Shown here: piece after piece, positions 10,431 to 19,814 of the stretch
How the letters are laid out: every line of letters starts with the position of its first letter
How positions within the stretch are numbered: position 1 is the stretch's first letter
Source: Boesenbergia rotunda
Taxonomy: Eukaryota > Streptophyta > Magnoliopsida > Zingiberales > Zingiberaceae
NCBI GenBank assembly: GCA_024364735.1
Contig: JAGFNQ010000968.1
Span: 1-64,000, forward strand
Length of the DNA: 64,000 nt
Direction: 5' to 3'
Program-made: the position numbers and the translations under genes
Notes under the pieces: generated by a model
Seen by the model: the letters and a program-made list of their open reading frames with translations, nothing else
Told to the model about the DNA's origin: nothing
The model's database searches: none

Positions 10431-11518
10431 CTCGGCGATGCTATGGCAGGGAAATTAGGTCGGAGTCCCGCAAGAACCCGAAGTCCTACGAAGCCCTGCA
10501 AATTGATCTCGCCGACCCATGAGAGGATGAAGGACCTAAAGAAGAATAGAGGGAGGTCGAGAGTGAGGAGGTCCAGATTCACCCTCAACAGAGGGGGGAG
10601 TTACGAGGATCGCCATCGACCTTGCACCGGAGCTGAGAAGTCGTCTTATAGACTGCCTGTAGAACCATTAAGGCGTCTTCGCCTGGGCCGCCGAAGGAAT
10701 CAAGGGGGTCTCCCCTACTCTAGCCATGCATCACCTGCATGTCATCCCTGGAGCTCGACCTATGAAGCAGAGGCGAAGGCACTTTGCACCAGAACAGGAC
10801 AATGCTATCAGAAATGAAGTCAACAAGCTATTAAAGGTCGGGCACATAAGAGAATTACAATTCCCTGTCTAGTTAGCTAATGTAGTCCTTGTCCCTATGC
10901 CAGGGGTAAAGCATATTTGTATCGATTTTCACAATTTAAATAAAGTCTGCCCTAAGGATTGCTACCTCTTGCCTCGAATAGACCAGTTAGTAGACTCTAC
11001 GGTCGGTTGTGATTTCATTTCGATGTTGGATGCTTATCAAGGCTACCATCAAGTTCCTCTCGCTCTCGAGGACCAGGAGAAAGTTAGCTTTGTGACAGCC
11101 GATGGCATGTACTACTATAATGTCATGTCTTTCGAATTACGCAACACTGGGGCAACTTATCAGTGGATGATGGACAAGGTATTCAGGCATCAGATCGGGA
11201 GAAACATCGAAGTATATGTGGATGATATCCTGGTCAAAACCGATAAGGGAAAGGACATGATAGCCGACTTAGAACAGATGTTCGCCACCCTGAGGGCCAA
11301 CAAGCTGATATTGAACCCTGCCAAGTGCTTGTTCAGGGTGAAGAGCGGTCGTTTCTTGGGATACATGGTGACAGAGGGGGGGATCGAGGCTAATTCAGAA
11401 AAAGTAAAGGCTATTCTGGATATGTAATCCCCTCGCAACTTCAAGGAAGTGCAGCGGCTGAATGGTAGAATCACGGCTCTATCCAAGTTCATCTCCAAGT
11501 CTGCAAATAGGACCCTAC
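10431..11518 (+). pseudogene. Tat-type reverse transcriptase, truncated
   Basis: Open at 10897-11427. The first RT block is HICIDFHNLNKVCPKDCYLLP, followed by MLDAYQGYHQVPL, the YVDDILVK catalytic motif and FLGYMVTEGGIEANSEK. The frame resumes after a stop at 11425 (RNFKEVQRLNGRITAL, connection to RNase H) and is cut at 11518 by the family I LTR. The 10431-10896 stretch holds the degenerate protease-RT linker. Classic Ty3/gypsy RT of the Tat type. Confidence 0.85.
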
Positions 11519-11630
11519 TGTTGGTGCAGAATGCACCAAAGTCAAACCTGTGTTTTGATGATGGCAACAGAGGCCAAAAGTTAAGTATTAATTGTGTTTC
11601 TAACAAGTTACTCTAGTGTGTAGAGCAAAG

Positions 11631-11831
11631 TTCTAGCGAAGGAATGCTAGGCAACTGGCGAAGGACTGCCAGTAGCAAAGTCCTAGCGAAGGAATGCTAG
11701 GCAACTGGCGAAAGACTGCCAGTACCAAAGTCCTAGCGAAGGACTGCTAGGCAACTGGCGAAGGACTGCCAGTATCCAAGACCTGACAAAGGACCGTCAG
11801 GCAAAAGACCAACCAAAGGAGCGGTTGGCAT
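11631..11831 (+). repeat. Tandem hairpin array, three 50-bp units plus two divergent hairpins
   Basis: Each 50-bp unit holds two hairpins with six-base stems: CCTAGC/GCTAGG and ACTGGC/GCCAGT, loops gaaggaat and gaaggact. Then CCTGAC/GTCAGG (11782-11801) and CCAACC/GGTTGG (11809-11828) with loops aaaggacc and aaaggagc. Stems vary with pairing kept while the loop stays close to RAAGGANY. LTR B has four units, LTR C three. Confidence 0.85.
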
Positions 11832-12068
11832 CAGGTAAATTCTCCCGAGAGGAGTAGGTGAGGACGCGTTCCCCGTCGAGGGAACAGTAGGCGTCGGTTC
11901 GACCTAGGACTCCATTTTGGAGACCAAAGTCAGAACCAAGACAGCTAAGGCTGTATAAATAAATATTCTATTGTTGCATTGTGTTTTGGACTAACCCTGG
12001 ATGCATGACCAAAGGAACGTGTGTCTGCAGCTCAGAAAGCCTCAAAGGAGAGAGGCAAAGGCTTAGTA

Positions 12069-12376
12069 GGGCGCCCGGAGTGTCCCGGGCGCCCCCAAGG
12101 TACATACAAAACATGTCAAAGGAAAAAAGGGTTCGAATAGCTGCTGGGCGGGGCGCCCCCGTGCTCCCGGGCGCCCGCGCTGCTCCCGGGCGCCCCCATG
12201 CACATGCATCGAACCAAAAGCCCTCGAAGCCAAGCGGATAAAGTTTGACCCGGTCAATCCGGGCGCCCCGAGCGCTCCGGGCGTCCCGGTCAAAGCGGAT
12301 CCAGAGGATCAGACGCGACCGAGACTTTGGCGGATCAAAGGCCACGTGGGGGGCGCCCCCGACGTCCCGGGCGCCC
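12069..12376 (+). promoter_or_regulatory. Paired GGGCGCCC palindromes upstream of TATA
   Basis: The 8-bp palindrome GGGCGCCC (or one-base variants) occurs in pairs starting 12069/12087, 12151/12169 (plus 12188), 12261/12279 and 12351/12369. Starts are 18 bp apart in each pair, while the 10-nt spacers differ in sequence. Located immediately upstream of the TATA box, the place of proximal promoter elements. Confidence 0.7.
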
Positions 12377-12384
12377 CCTGGCCC

Positions 12385-12392
12385 TATATAAA
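12385..12392 (+). promoter_or_regulatory. TATA box of LTR A, within an inverted repeat
   Basis: TATATAAA sits between GGCCCT and AGGGCC, a perfect 6-bp inverted repeat. Same arrangement in LTR B (19402-19409) and LTR C (27509-27516). Confidence 0.75.
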
Positions 12393-12800
12393 GGGCCCTC
12401 GACCAAGGCTTCAAGGCATCAGCTCTCTCAACGCCTCAAAGCTCTTCTACGCTCGTGCCTTGCTCCGGAAACACTCCAACTCGAGCCGACGACGTCCCGC
12501 TGCCCCGAAAAAGTCAATCCACTCCGGACGTCGGTAACAAAGATCAAAATTTTAATATTATTATTTTATTGCACTTATTTGTAATCAAATATTGTAAACT
12601 GTTTTGCGCGTATATATAATTGCCCAAAATAAATGGTCAACGACCGTGGGCCTTGGAGTAGGAGTCGACATAGGCTCCGAACCAAGTAAATCGACTGTGT
12701 CTGTGTGCTGTTTTTAAATTTCCGCTGTGCAACTGCTCGTTACGAAAATCCGAACAATTTCCGATATTCACCCCCCTCTATCGGTTTTCTCGATCCAACA

Positions 12801-13029
12801 AGTGATATCAGAGCGGGGAAGTTCAAACCTGGTGCAACCACCAGTTTGAAATTTTTTTCGGATTTTTATTTTTCTATTTTTTTTCTTTCTGACGAATTTT
12901 TCGTTAAATATTTTATTCGATTTGTTAAGCGAGGTTGGTGCAACACCCCTCGTTATTTAATTTATCCAGCACTACTAATCCAAGACCTAGTCTTGGAAAA
13001 TTCATTTTTCTTTTAGTTTTCTGTTTCAG
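12801..13029 (+). other. Primer binding site and leader of family I element 1
   Basis: GTGATATCAGAGC at about 12802-12814 is a two-mismatch relative of the initiator-tRNA complement, directly after the LTR. The leader up to the gag ATG at 13030 is T-rich and has no ORF. Element 2 lacks most of this leader. Confidence 0.75.
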
Positions 13030-14673
13030 ATGGCCATGCAAGAGGGATTTAGCACCGCAAGACCTTCACTCTTCAGTGGAGAAGACTTTTCCTACTGGAA
13101 AAGTCGTATGGAGGTCCACCTGAAAACTCAGGTGGACATGTGGATTATCATCCAGTCCGGACTGGAGATACCCAAGAATGCTGATGGACTTCCTCAAAGC
13201 TACTCCAAATGGGACAACTCCCTAAAACGCAAGATAGAAGCCGACGCAAAAGCTACTCAAACACTTCAATGCGGATTGACAAAAGAAGAGCTGAACCGCG
13301 TGGGCCCCTTCAACAGTGCGAAGGAGCTCTGGGCAAAATTGATCGAGCTGCACGAGGGAACGTCAGATACCAGGATCAGCAAAAGGGATCTGCTCCTGAA
13401 CAAGTTGTACACCATCAAGATGGCCGACAACGAATCAGCAGCCCAGCTCCACGCACGAATCCAAGAGTTAATGAACGGTCTTCACACAATAGGTTACAAG
13501 GTTGAAAACCGTGACTTAATAAGGTATGCTCTAAACGCCTTCCCTAGAAACACCTTGTGGGCATCTATGGTAGATGCGTACAAGGTCTCTAGGGATCTTT
13601 CAAAAATAAAATTAGATGAATTATTTTCCGAACTAGAACTGCACGAACAAACTAACACCAATATGGTCGAGAAAGGTATTGCTTTTCTTGCAGGTAAGAC
13701 TGGAAGGACAACAAAGAAGAAGCCTGAACCCGAACCTGAGTCTAACTCAGACTCAGACTCAGAAGAAGAAGATGGAGATCAAACTAAGCTGGTCCGGCTC
13801 GCTCGAAGCTACTACAAGGAGCTGAAGAATTGAACCAACAAACGGAAAACTGGCCGAAGAAAGGACGAACCAGCTGAACCCGCAAACAAGCCTAATATAA
13901 CCTGCTACGAGTGCAAGAAAAAGTGCCACTACAAGTCAGAGTGCCCTAACCTAAAGGAGACAAAAAGGACGAGAAGAAAGAAGGCACTCCAAGCAACCTG
14001 GGACGAGTCTTCCTCAGAAGAAGAAGAAGAGGCTCCCCAGTCCAACCTCCTAGCTCTGACTGCCTCAGAAGAAGTCGGAACCGAATCAGAAACAGAACAG
14101 GAGGACGGCGAGCTGACCTTCACAGAAGACGGAGAAATTAAGGTAACAGGTTTTACTAGATCGCAATTAAGTGAATTAATTTCTTTTCTTTCTCGAGATT
14201 TGGCAAAATCCAAACTCCGAGTCGAGTCCCTCCGACAGGAAGTAAAACTCCTGGAAGAGGGAGCTGACTCTAAACCCTTAACCGAGAAGGTTCAGGAAGG
14301 AACTCCTACTCAAGTTGAAAAACTTGAAAAGGAGAACTCCTCCCTGAAAACTCAGGTTAAGGATCCTAGATCAGCGTTAGAATGATTTACATCTGGTTCC
14401 AAGGGTCTTGACATGATCCTTGGAAAACAGAAATCAGTTCTAAATCGATCCGGATTGGGCTATAGAACCAAATCCCGGCAAAGATCTTACTTTGCTGTAC
14501 TGAATCAGTCTAGAGGTAAAATTCAGGCATGGGTACCTAAACTATGCCTGAACAAACCGACTGGATCAAATCAATATTGGATCCCCAAGGACAAGATTCA
14601 CATCTTACCTAACCATCACCGTGGCTTTAGTCCAGGGGGAGCCAAACTGAAAATAATATTTATTATTAGATAA
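13030..14673 (+). pseudogene. SIRE-like copia gag, one frame with two TGA stops
   Basis: One frame, 547 codons from ATG to the terminal TAA, broken only by TGA at 13831-13833 and 14383-14385. Order: UBN2-type gag core (FSGEDFSYWKSRMEVHL, LWAKLIELHEGTSDTR), acidic Glu/Ser tract, CCHC knuckle, acidic tract, leucine-rich coiled coil (LAKSKLRVESLRQEVKLL), C-terminal WVPK segment. In element 2 both stops are CGA, so each is a C-to-T change at CpG. The knuckle reads CYECKKKCHYKSEC, with Cys where element 2 has Gly. Would make the virion core; the sole partner ORF downstream is not pol. Confidence 0.88.
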
Positions 14674-15237
14674 AAATTTAAATTCTTGATTGCAATTGCT
14701 TGTTTATTTAATTTATGAAATTAAACCATGCTTAGACTCAGGTTAGTTTAAGGACTAAACAAACCTAACTGAAACTTGAAAACATAGTATTGGGTGGAGG
14801 TGAGATGATAGTACGTTAGGGAAGCCAATTTGGTGGAACTAGCCGAAGCTACCGGTCCAAAACCCAAACTAGTTAGACCAGAAATTTTTCAAAAATTGAT
14901 TTTGAAAATGAAATTTCATTAAAAGGCTTTGTCAAGAAAAGGGTGGATGATCCCATAAGGCTTCGGCCAAAGAAGGCCTAGTGCCTCGCCAAGACCTGGA
15001 AGCCAATTTCTGAAATTCAAATTCAAATTATTTTTTGTCAAATTCGAATCTAACACAAAATTTCAGTTAAGTGTAGATTTAAACATCTTTTTGAAAAATT
15101 TCAAAATTAATTAAGTTTTCAAAATTTAATTGTTTTCAAAATTAATCAAAAGTTTCAAAATAATCTTAACTATCAAAACCTGTCTCACGAAACCTATAAG
15201 GCTAACGTGATTGAAAACTCTAGATTTGGGTGAGACA
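14674..15237 (+). other. Noncoding gag-to-pol spacer with conserved block
   Basis: No ORF. Holds a block at about 14791-15010 that recurs in element 2 (21651-21895) and in family II elements (28030-28290, 49905-50160). Shared features are a GAGATGATAGTACGTTAGGG core, a GGCC-aaagaa-GGCC hairpin and a GTGCCTCGCCAAGACCTGG segment. Similarity to element 2 stops at about 15237, where the replacement of pol begins. Confidence 0.7.
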
Positions 15238-15300
15238 GTAGGATTAAGACTCAATTGGAAATTTTTGTTAATACCTATGAGATAATCGTGTATTTGTCAA

Positions 15301-15409
15301 ACCATGGTCAACATATTCAAACCATGGTCAAGAAAGTCAAACCACGGTCAAACCACAGTCAAAATGGTCAAATCAATTCAAACCATGGTCAAACCGATTA
15401 AACCATGGT
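15301..15409 (+). promoter_or_regulatory. ACCATGGT palindrome ladder, 20-bp period
   Basis: ACCATGGT or variants start at 15301, 15321, 15341 (ACCACGGT), 15361 (AAAATGGT), 15382 and 15402. Positions are regular to one base over six periods while the intervening sequence varies. It lies upstream of the internal TATA box at 15650. Confidence 0.65.
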
Positions 15410-15452
15410 TAAAAGTAGACAAGACAAAAATTTGTCTTTACCCACACTATTC

Positions 15453-15657
15453 CGGGCGCCCGGAACCACGCGGGCGCCCGGAACCACGCGGGCGCCCCCA
15501 TCACCTCCAATGCAGCAAAAGCTGCAAAAGCTCTCTGTTGAGGGCGCCCGGACTGTCCCGGGAGCCCCCAACAGCCAAAAGCTACTGCCTTTGGCAGCAA
15601 TTGCTGACCGGGGCGCCCGGAAGCTCCCGGGCGCCCCCATGGGTTTGCCTATATAAA
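15453..15657 (+). promoter_or_regulatory. Internal promoter: GGGCGCCC array and TATATAAA
   Basis: Three GGGCGCCC units at 18-bp period (two spacers identical, GGAACCACGC) near 15453-15500, a degenerate pair near 15542-15567 and another pair near 15611-15637 precede TATATAAA at 15650-15657. The layout matches that of the family I LTR promoter, so the ORF downstream appears to have its own LTR-style promoter. Confidence 0.65.
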
Positions 15658-15750
15658 GCACCCGAATTGCCCTTCTCCTCAACACCAAAATCAACCTTCC
15701 TCTTCACTTCTTTCTCTTCAAGAAGATCTTGCAAGTCATCTTCCTCAACT

Positions 15751-16998
15751 ATGCCTCCCCGAGCTGTCCGATATGATTGTTATTATTGTTATTGCATTTA
15801 AATTTATTTTCTTATGCAATATCTTTATTCTTCCTTTAATTTCCTTAACTTAGAAGACGCCGACCAAACCCGGCCAACCCCGGTGCCGAACCTAGTCCGG
15901 ACCCTAGATTTCCTAACCTAGAGTTATGTAATAGGTTTGCACAAACCATCTACAAGCCTATTAAAACGAGTTATCTCAATAGGCACTTTTTTACCCAATC
16001 ATGCCCTGTCGCCATGAACATCATCAACTTCTATCAACTGGACAATCTTGTCTTCTGCACGCATACCATTAATGAATCTTTATGCGCAGAATTTTACAAT
16101 AATATAATTCGACAAGATAATCTTATGTTTCACACCACTGTCCAAGGGATTCCTTTAACTATAACCCGGCTTTGTTGAACCGTTTCCTAGGACTGCGACC
16201 CTCTCAGTCCACATTCTGCTGTTATCCTCCTAGGAACCCCCCATTTGATCCTCCCTACTCAGAGATTACCCTAGATACCATTCACTCCTATTTCTATAGG
16301 GCAGACCTCCAGCAAATAGACGCTTCCAAGCTATTGAACTTCAGGCCCAGAACTATGCCTTGTATAGAGTTCTGGTCCGCTGTATCTTACCACTCTCCAC
16401 CAGAGACCTTGGGACTATGCGACCCTTTCATGCTTTCCTTCTTTATGCCCTAGTCCATCACCTTGACATAGACATTGGACTCCATATGTTTCATACCATT
16501 CTGCATGCGTCCAGTGTCACGACCCAGGGACGAGTACGCACACCATATTGCCACATCATCACATCCCTCCTTCATCACCACGGTCGTGACATTACCGTTG
16601 GTGAAATTACCGCTATGACCGACTTTGACGAAATAGGATTTAGGAACTTTTCGTTAGCAGGTCTAGAGGTGTCGGCCACCGGGGTTCTTAGTTGGAGACG
16701 ACAGCAGGTCGGGGCACCGATCGATTCTGACGAAGAAATAGAGGTTGACGTTGGAGATGTAGCTGCAGCAGCCCGAGCACACATCGACGAGCCCACTCCA
16801 CCGACACTCTACCAGAGAATGACAGATTTAGACATAAAGGTTCAAAGTCTTCGAGAGGAGGTCGAAGCCTACCACCTAGAACAGATGGAAGCTCGTCGAG
16901 CTGATCGAGAAGTGGCTGACGCACGATACATAGAGATGATGGCACGATTCGATGCATGGCAGCCCGACCCATCTGATCACCCCGGTCCTTCATCTTAG
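15751..16998 (+). pseudogene. ORF resembling the plant 'putative plant transposon protein' domain
   Basis: A short ATG frame opens at 15751. The main coding run is open from 15849 to a TGA at 16176-16178, continues in another frame to about 16310, then in a third to TAG at 16996-16998, so it has two frameshifts. Readable order: FYNNIIRQDNLMFH and a VQGIPLTIT..LNRFLGL-like stretch, then NYALYRVLVRCILPLSTRD, FLLYALVHHLDIDIG, and an acidic linker with a coiled coil (LDIKVQSLREEVEAY). The pattern recalls the domain of unknown function named putative plant transposon protein (recognition from memory, moderate). A TTCCTTAACTTAG 3' splice-like site precedes the run. No enzymatic motif is visible. 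Confidence 0.55.
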
Positions 16999-17140
16999 AT
17001 TCACTTAGCATTGTACCTATGTGACTGCCCCTACTCAGTAGGGTTGACTTGTGGTTGACTTGTGCTTGACTTGTGTAACTGTGTTGAACTTTGACTACTT
17101 GACTTATTCTATGTTGACTAGTTTATGATTACTAGGATTG

Positions 17141-18471
17141 TGTTCTAAAGAGTAGATTAACTTTAATTCTTTTGCTCTACCTGATTTAAATTTTTTTAAG
17201 TAAAATTTGAAAAACTGTTTTACTTAATTTCAAAATCAGTTTTCATTTTCGACTTAGTTTTATTTTTATTTCAAAAGTTACCCCCTTTAAAAATTAGGGC
17301 TTTTTCGAAAATGGACTTAGCCTAGGCCCTAACCCTAGAACTGCATGCACCTATAGACTTAGAAGCCAGCATCTCACAAGCACCTTAGGGTACTTTTGAT
17401 TGATAACCTAGAAAGGGTTGAGATTCTTAGGCCTTTGCCTTAATTCAAGATGCTTTAAGTCAGTGCATCTGCAGTAATTGGGGCACTAAATACAATTTAC
17501 ATAGCAATCAAGTTAAGTGTCAAGTTTAGAAAATCTAACTTGAACAGAAACACTTAACTTGACTAACCCTAGCAAAAACTACTGTTTCTAACAGATAGTA
17601 AGTAGCTAATTGGGTTAGACAGGTCCCTACAAGAGAAAATTGACTGATTTAATTTAAGTCTAATTATGAATTGATTCAGTACAGCAAAATCTTATTTATT
17701 TCCTTTATGCAATCACATTTCTGCTATAGTTATCTTATTTTGATATATGGCAAAGGGGGAGAGATAGGAAAGGAGAGAGTAAAATTAATTTTCTTTATTT
17801 TAAAATTTTCTTTATTTTAAAAGTTTTCAAAATATAATTTTCTTAACTCTATCCTTTATTCAAAAAGTATTCAAAAGTTTTCCTTTTTGAAAAATACTGA
17901 AGCTCTTCAAAAATGGCTAAAGTTCTTCAAGCCTTTCAAATTTTTTACTTAAGCTGAGTATTCAAGCCTCAAAATTTTTTCTGAAACTTTCAAAATTTTG
18001 CTAAGTACTCAAGCCTTTCAAAATTTTATAACTTAAGCTTGTCAAAAGTTTTTTTTAAGTACCTTAAGCTTAAGTTTCTCAAAACTGGTTAAGTACTTAA
18101 GTTTTCCAAAAGTACTGTACTAAGTTTTCAAAATTAGTACTAAAGTGTTTTTCAAAGTTAACTAAGTACTTAAGCTAAAACTTGCAAAACCTTTGAGTAC
18201 CTTGAAACTTAAAGCCTCAAACTTTTTTAAGTACTCAAAATCATGTTTCAAAAATCTTCCTATGTACTTTTAACTTAAGTTATTAAAAGATTTCTAAGTA
18301 TCTAAAACTTAAGTTTTCAAGTACAAGTAATGTTTTTTTAACCCCACGAATGTTTGAAAAATCTAGGGGGAGATTCCTTCTAGGGGGAGGGAACAAAATT
18401 TAACATTTTTTCATGCTTGCTTAAACTTAACTTTTTGAACTAGGGTTGCCATAAATCAAAAAGGGGAAGAT
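17141..18471 (+). other. Family I 3' noncoding region and polypurine tract (element 1)
   Basis: No ORF. AT-rich, with many diverged copies of a motif like TTCAAAATTTT..ACTTAAGC at 17800-18330. Ends with the polypurine tract AAAAAGGGGAAGA directly before LTR B. Nearly the same as 25325-26622 of element 2. Confidence 0.8.
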
Positions 18472-19814
18472 TGTTGGTGCAGAATGCACCAAAGTTAAAC
18501 CTGTGTTTTGATAATGGCAACAGAGGTCAAAAGTTAAGTATTAATTGTGTTTCTAACAAGTTACTCTAGTGTGCAGAGCAAAGTCCTAGCGAAGGAATGC
18601 TAGGCAACTGGCGAAGGACTGCCAGTAGCAAAGTCCTAGCGAAGGAATGCTAGGCAACTGGCGAAGGACTGCCAGTAGCAAAGTCCTAGCGAAGGAATGC
18701 TAGGCAACTGGCGAAGGACTGCCAGTACCAAAGTCCTAGCGAAGGACTGCTAGGCAACTGGCGAAGGACTGCCAGTATCCAAGACCTGACAAAGGACCGT
18801 CAGGCAAAAGACCAACCAAAGGAGCGGTTGGCATCAGGTAAATTCTCCCGAGAGGAGTAGGTGAGGACGCGTTCCCCGTCGAGGGAACAGTAGGCGTCGG
18901 TTCGACCTAGGACTCCATTTTGGAGACCAAAGTCAGAACCAAGATAGCTAAGGCTGTATAAATAAATATTCTATTGTTCCATTGTGTTTTGGACTAACCC
19001 TGGATGCAGGACCGAAGGAACGTGTGTCTGCAGCTCAGAAAGCCTCAAAGGAGAGAGGCAAAGGCTGAGTAGGGCGCCCGGAGTGTCCCGGGCGCCCCCA
19101 AGGTACATACAAAACATGTCAAAGGAAAAAGGGTTCGAATAGCTGCTGGGCGGGGTGCCCCGTGCTCCCGGGCGCCCGCGCTGCTCCGGGCGCCCCAGCG
19201 TCCCAGGCGCCCCCATGCGCATGCATCGAACCAAAAGCCCTCGAAGCCAAGCGGATAAAGTTTGACCCGGTCAATCCGGGCGCCCCGAGCGCTCCGGGCG
19301 CCCCGGTCAAAGCGGATCTAGAGGATCAGACGCGACCGAGACTTTGGCGGATCAAAGGCCACGTGGGGGGCGCCCCCGACGTCCCGGGCGCCCCCTGGCC
19401 CTATATAAAGGGCCCTCGACCAAGGCTTCAAGGCATCAGCTCTCTCAATGCCTCAAAGCTCTTCTACGCTCGTGCCTTGCTCCGGAAACACTCGAGCCGA
19501 CGACGTCCCGCTGCCCCCGAAAAAGTCAATCCACTCCGGACCTCGGTAACGAAGATCGAAATTTTAATATTATTATTTTATTGCACTTATTTGTAATCAA
19601 ATATTCTAAACTGTTTTGCGCGTATATAGAATTGCCCAAAGTAAACGGTCAACGACCGTGGGCCTTGGAGTAGGAGTCGACACAGGCTCCGAACCAAGTA
19701 AATCGACTGTGTCTGTGTGCTGTTTTAAATTTCCGCTGTGCAACTGCTCGTTACGAAAATCCGAACAATTTTCGATATTCACCCCCCCCCTCTATCGGTT
19801 TTCTCGATCCAACA
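18472..19814 (+). repeat. Family I LTR B (1,343 bp), shared by both elements
   Basis: TGTTGG..CCAACA. It carries four 50-bp hairpin units (18581-18780) against three in A and C, GGGCGCCC pairs, TATATAAA at 19402-19409 in an inverted repeat, and a nine-C run in the end motif. It serves as 3' LTR of element 1 and 5' LTR of element 2. Confidence 0.9.

Larger units (their letters stand above)
8751..11518 (+). mobile_element. Decayed Tat/Retand-type Ty3/gypsy fragment
   Basis: Plus-strand gag, protease and reverse transcriptase pieces in order with many stops and frameshifts. It is bounded on the left by the copia LTR and on the right by the family I LTR that starts at 11519 inside the RT-RNase H coding region. 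Motif style (gag LKQKAKEPLKDYIQRFN; RT YVDDILVKT) matches the Tat group. The oldest element in this part of the nest. Its remaining pol is not found right of 27926. Confidence 0.8.
11519..12800 (+). repeat. Family I LTR A (1,282 bp)
   Basis: TGTTGG..CCAACA ends. Order: terminal region, hairpin array (11631-11831), conserved mid-section, paired GGGCGCCC palindromes (12069-12376), TATATAAA (12385-12392), R/U5, and a hairpin around the C-rich motif near 12760-12790. Directly followed by the primer site. Confidence 0.9.
15238..17140 (+). mobile_element. Sequence replacing pol in family I element 1
   Basis: Between a shared GGTGAGACA (ending ~15237) and a shared TAGGATTGTGTTC (from ~17140), element 2 carries pol while element 1 carries 1.9 kb of unrelated DNA. 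In order it holds a 20-bp-periodic ACCATGGT ladder, GGGCGCCC pairs, a TATATAAA box, a short leader and an ORF. It is a promoter-plus-gene cassette in sense orientation. Origin by capture or from another element is inference. Confidence 0.75.

Noticed and set aside
11631..11831. CRISPR-like look of regularly spaced 50-bp repeats (also 18581 and 26733)
   Set aside because: Units are contiguous, lie inside plant LTRs and are present in all three LTR copies; no spacers and no cas genes.
11968..12414. Long Gly/Arg/Pro-rich ORFs on both strands in family I LTRs (also 18971-19596 and 27073-27661)
   Set aside because: They are translations of the GGGCGCCC palindrome arrays, open by composition only; no start context or conserved protein.
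15304..15801. ORFs across the internal promoter of the cargo segment
   Set aside because: Low-complexity translation of the palindrome ladder and GC-rich repeats, overlapping the TATA box.
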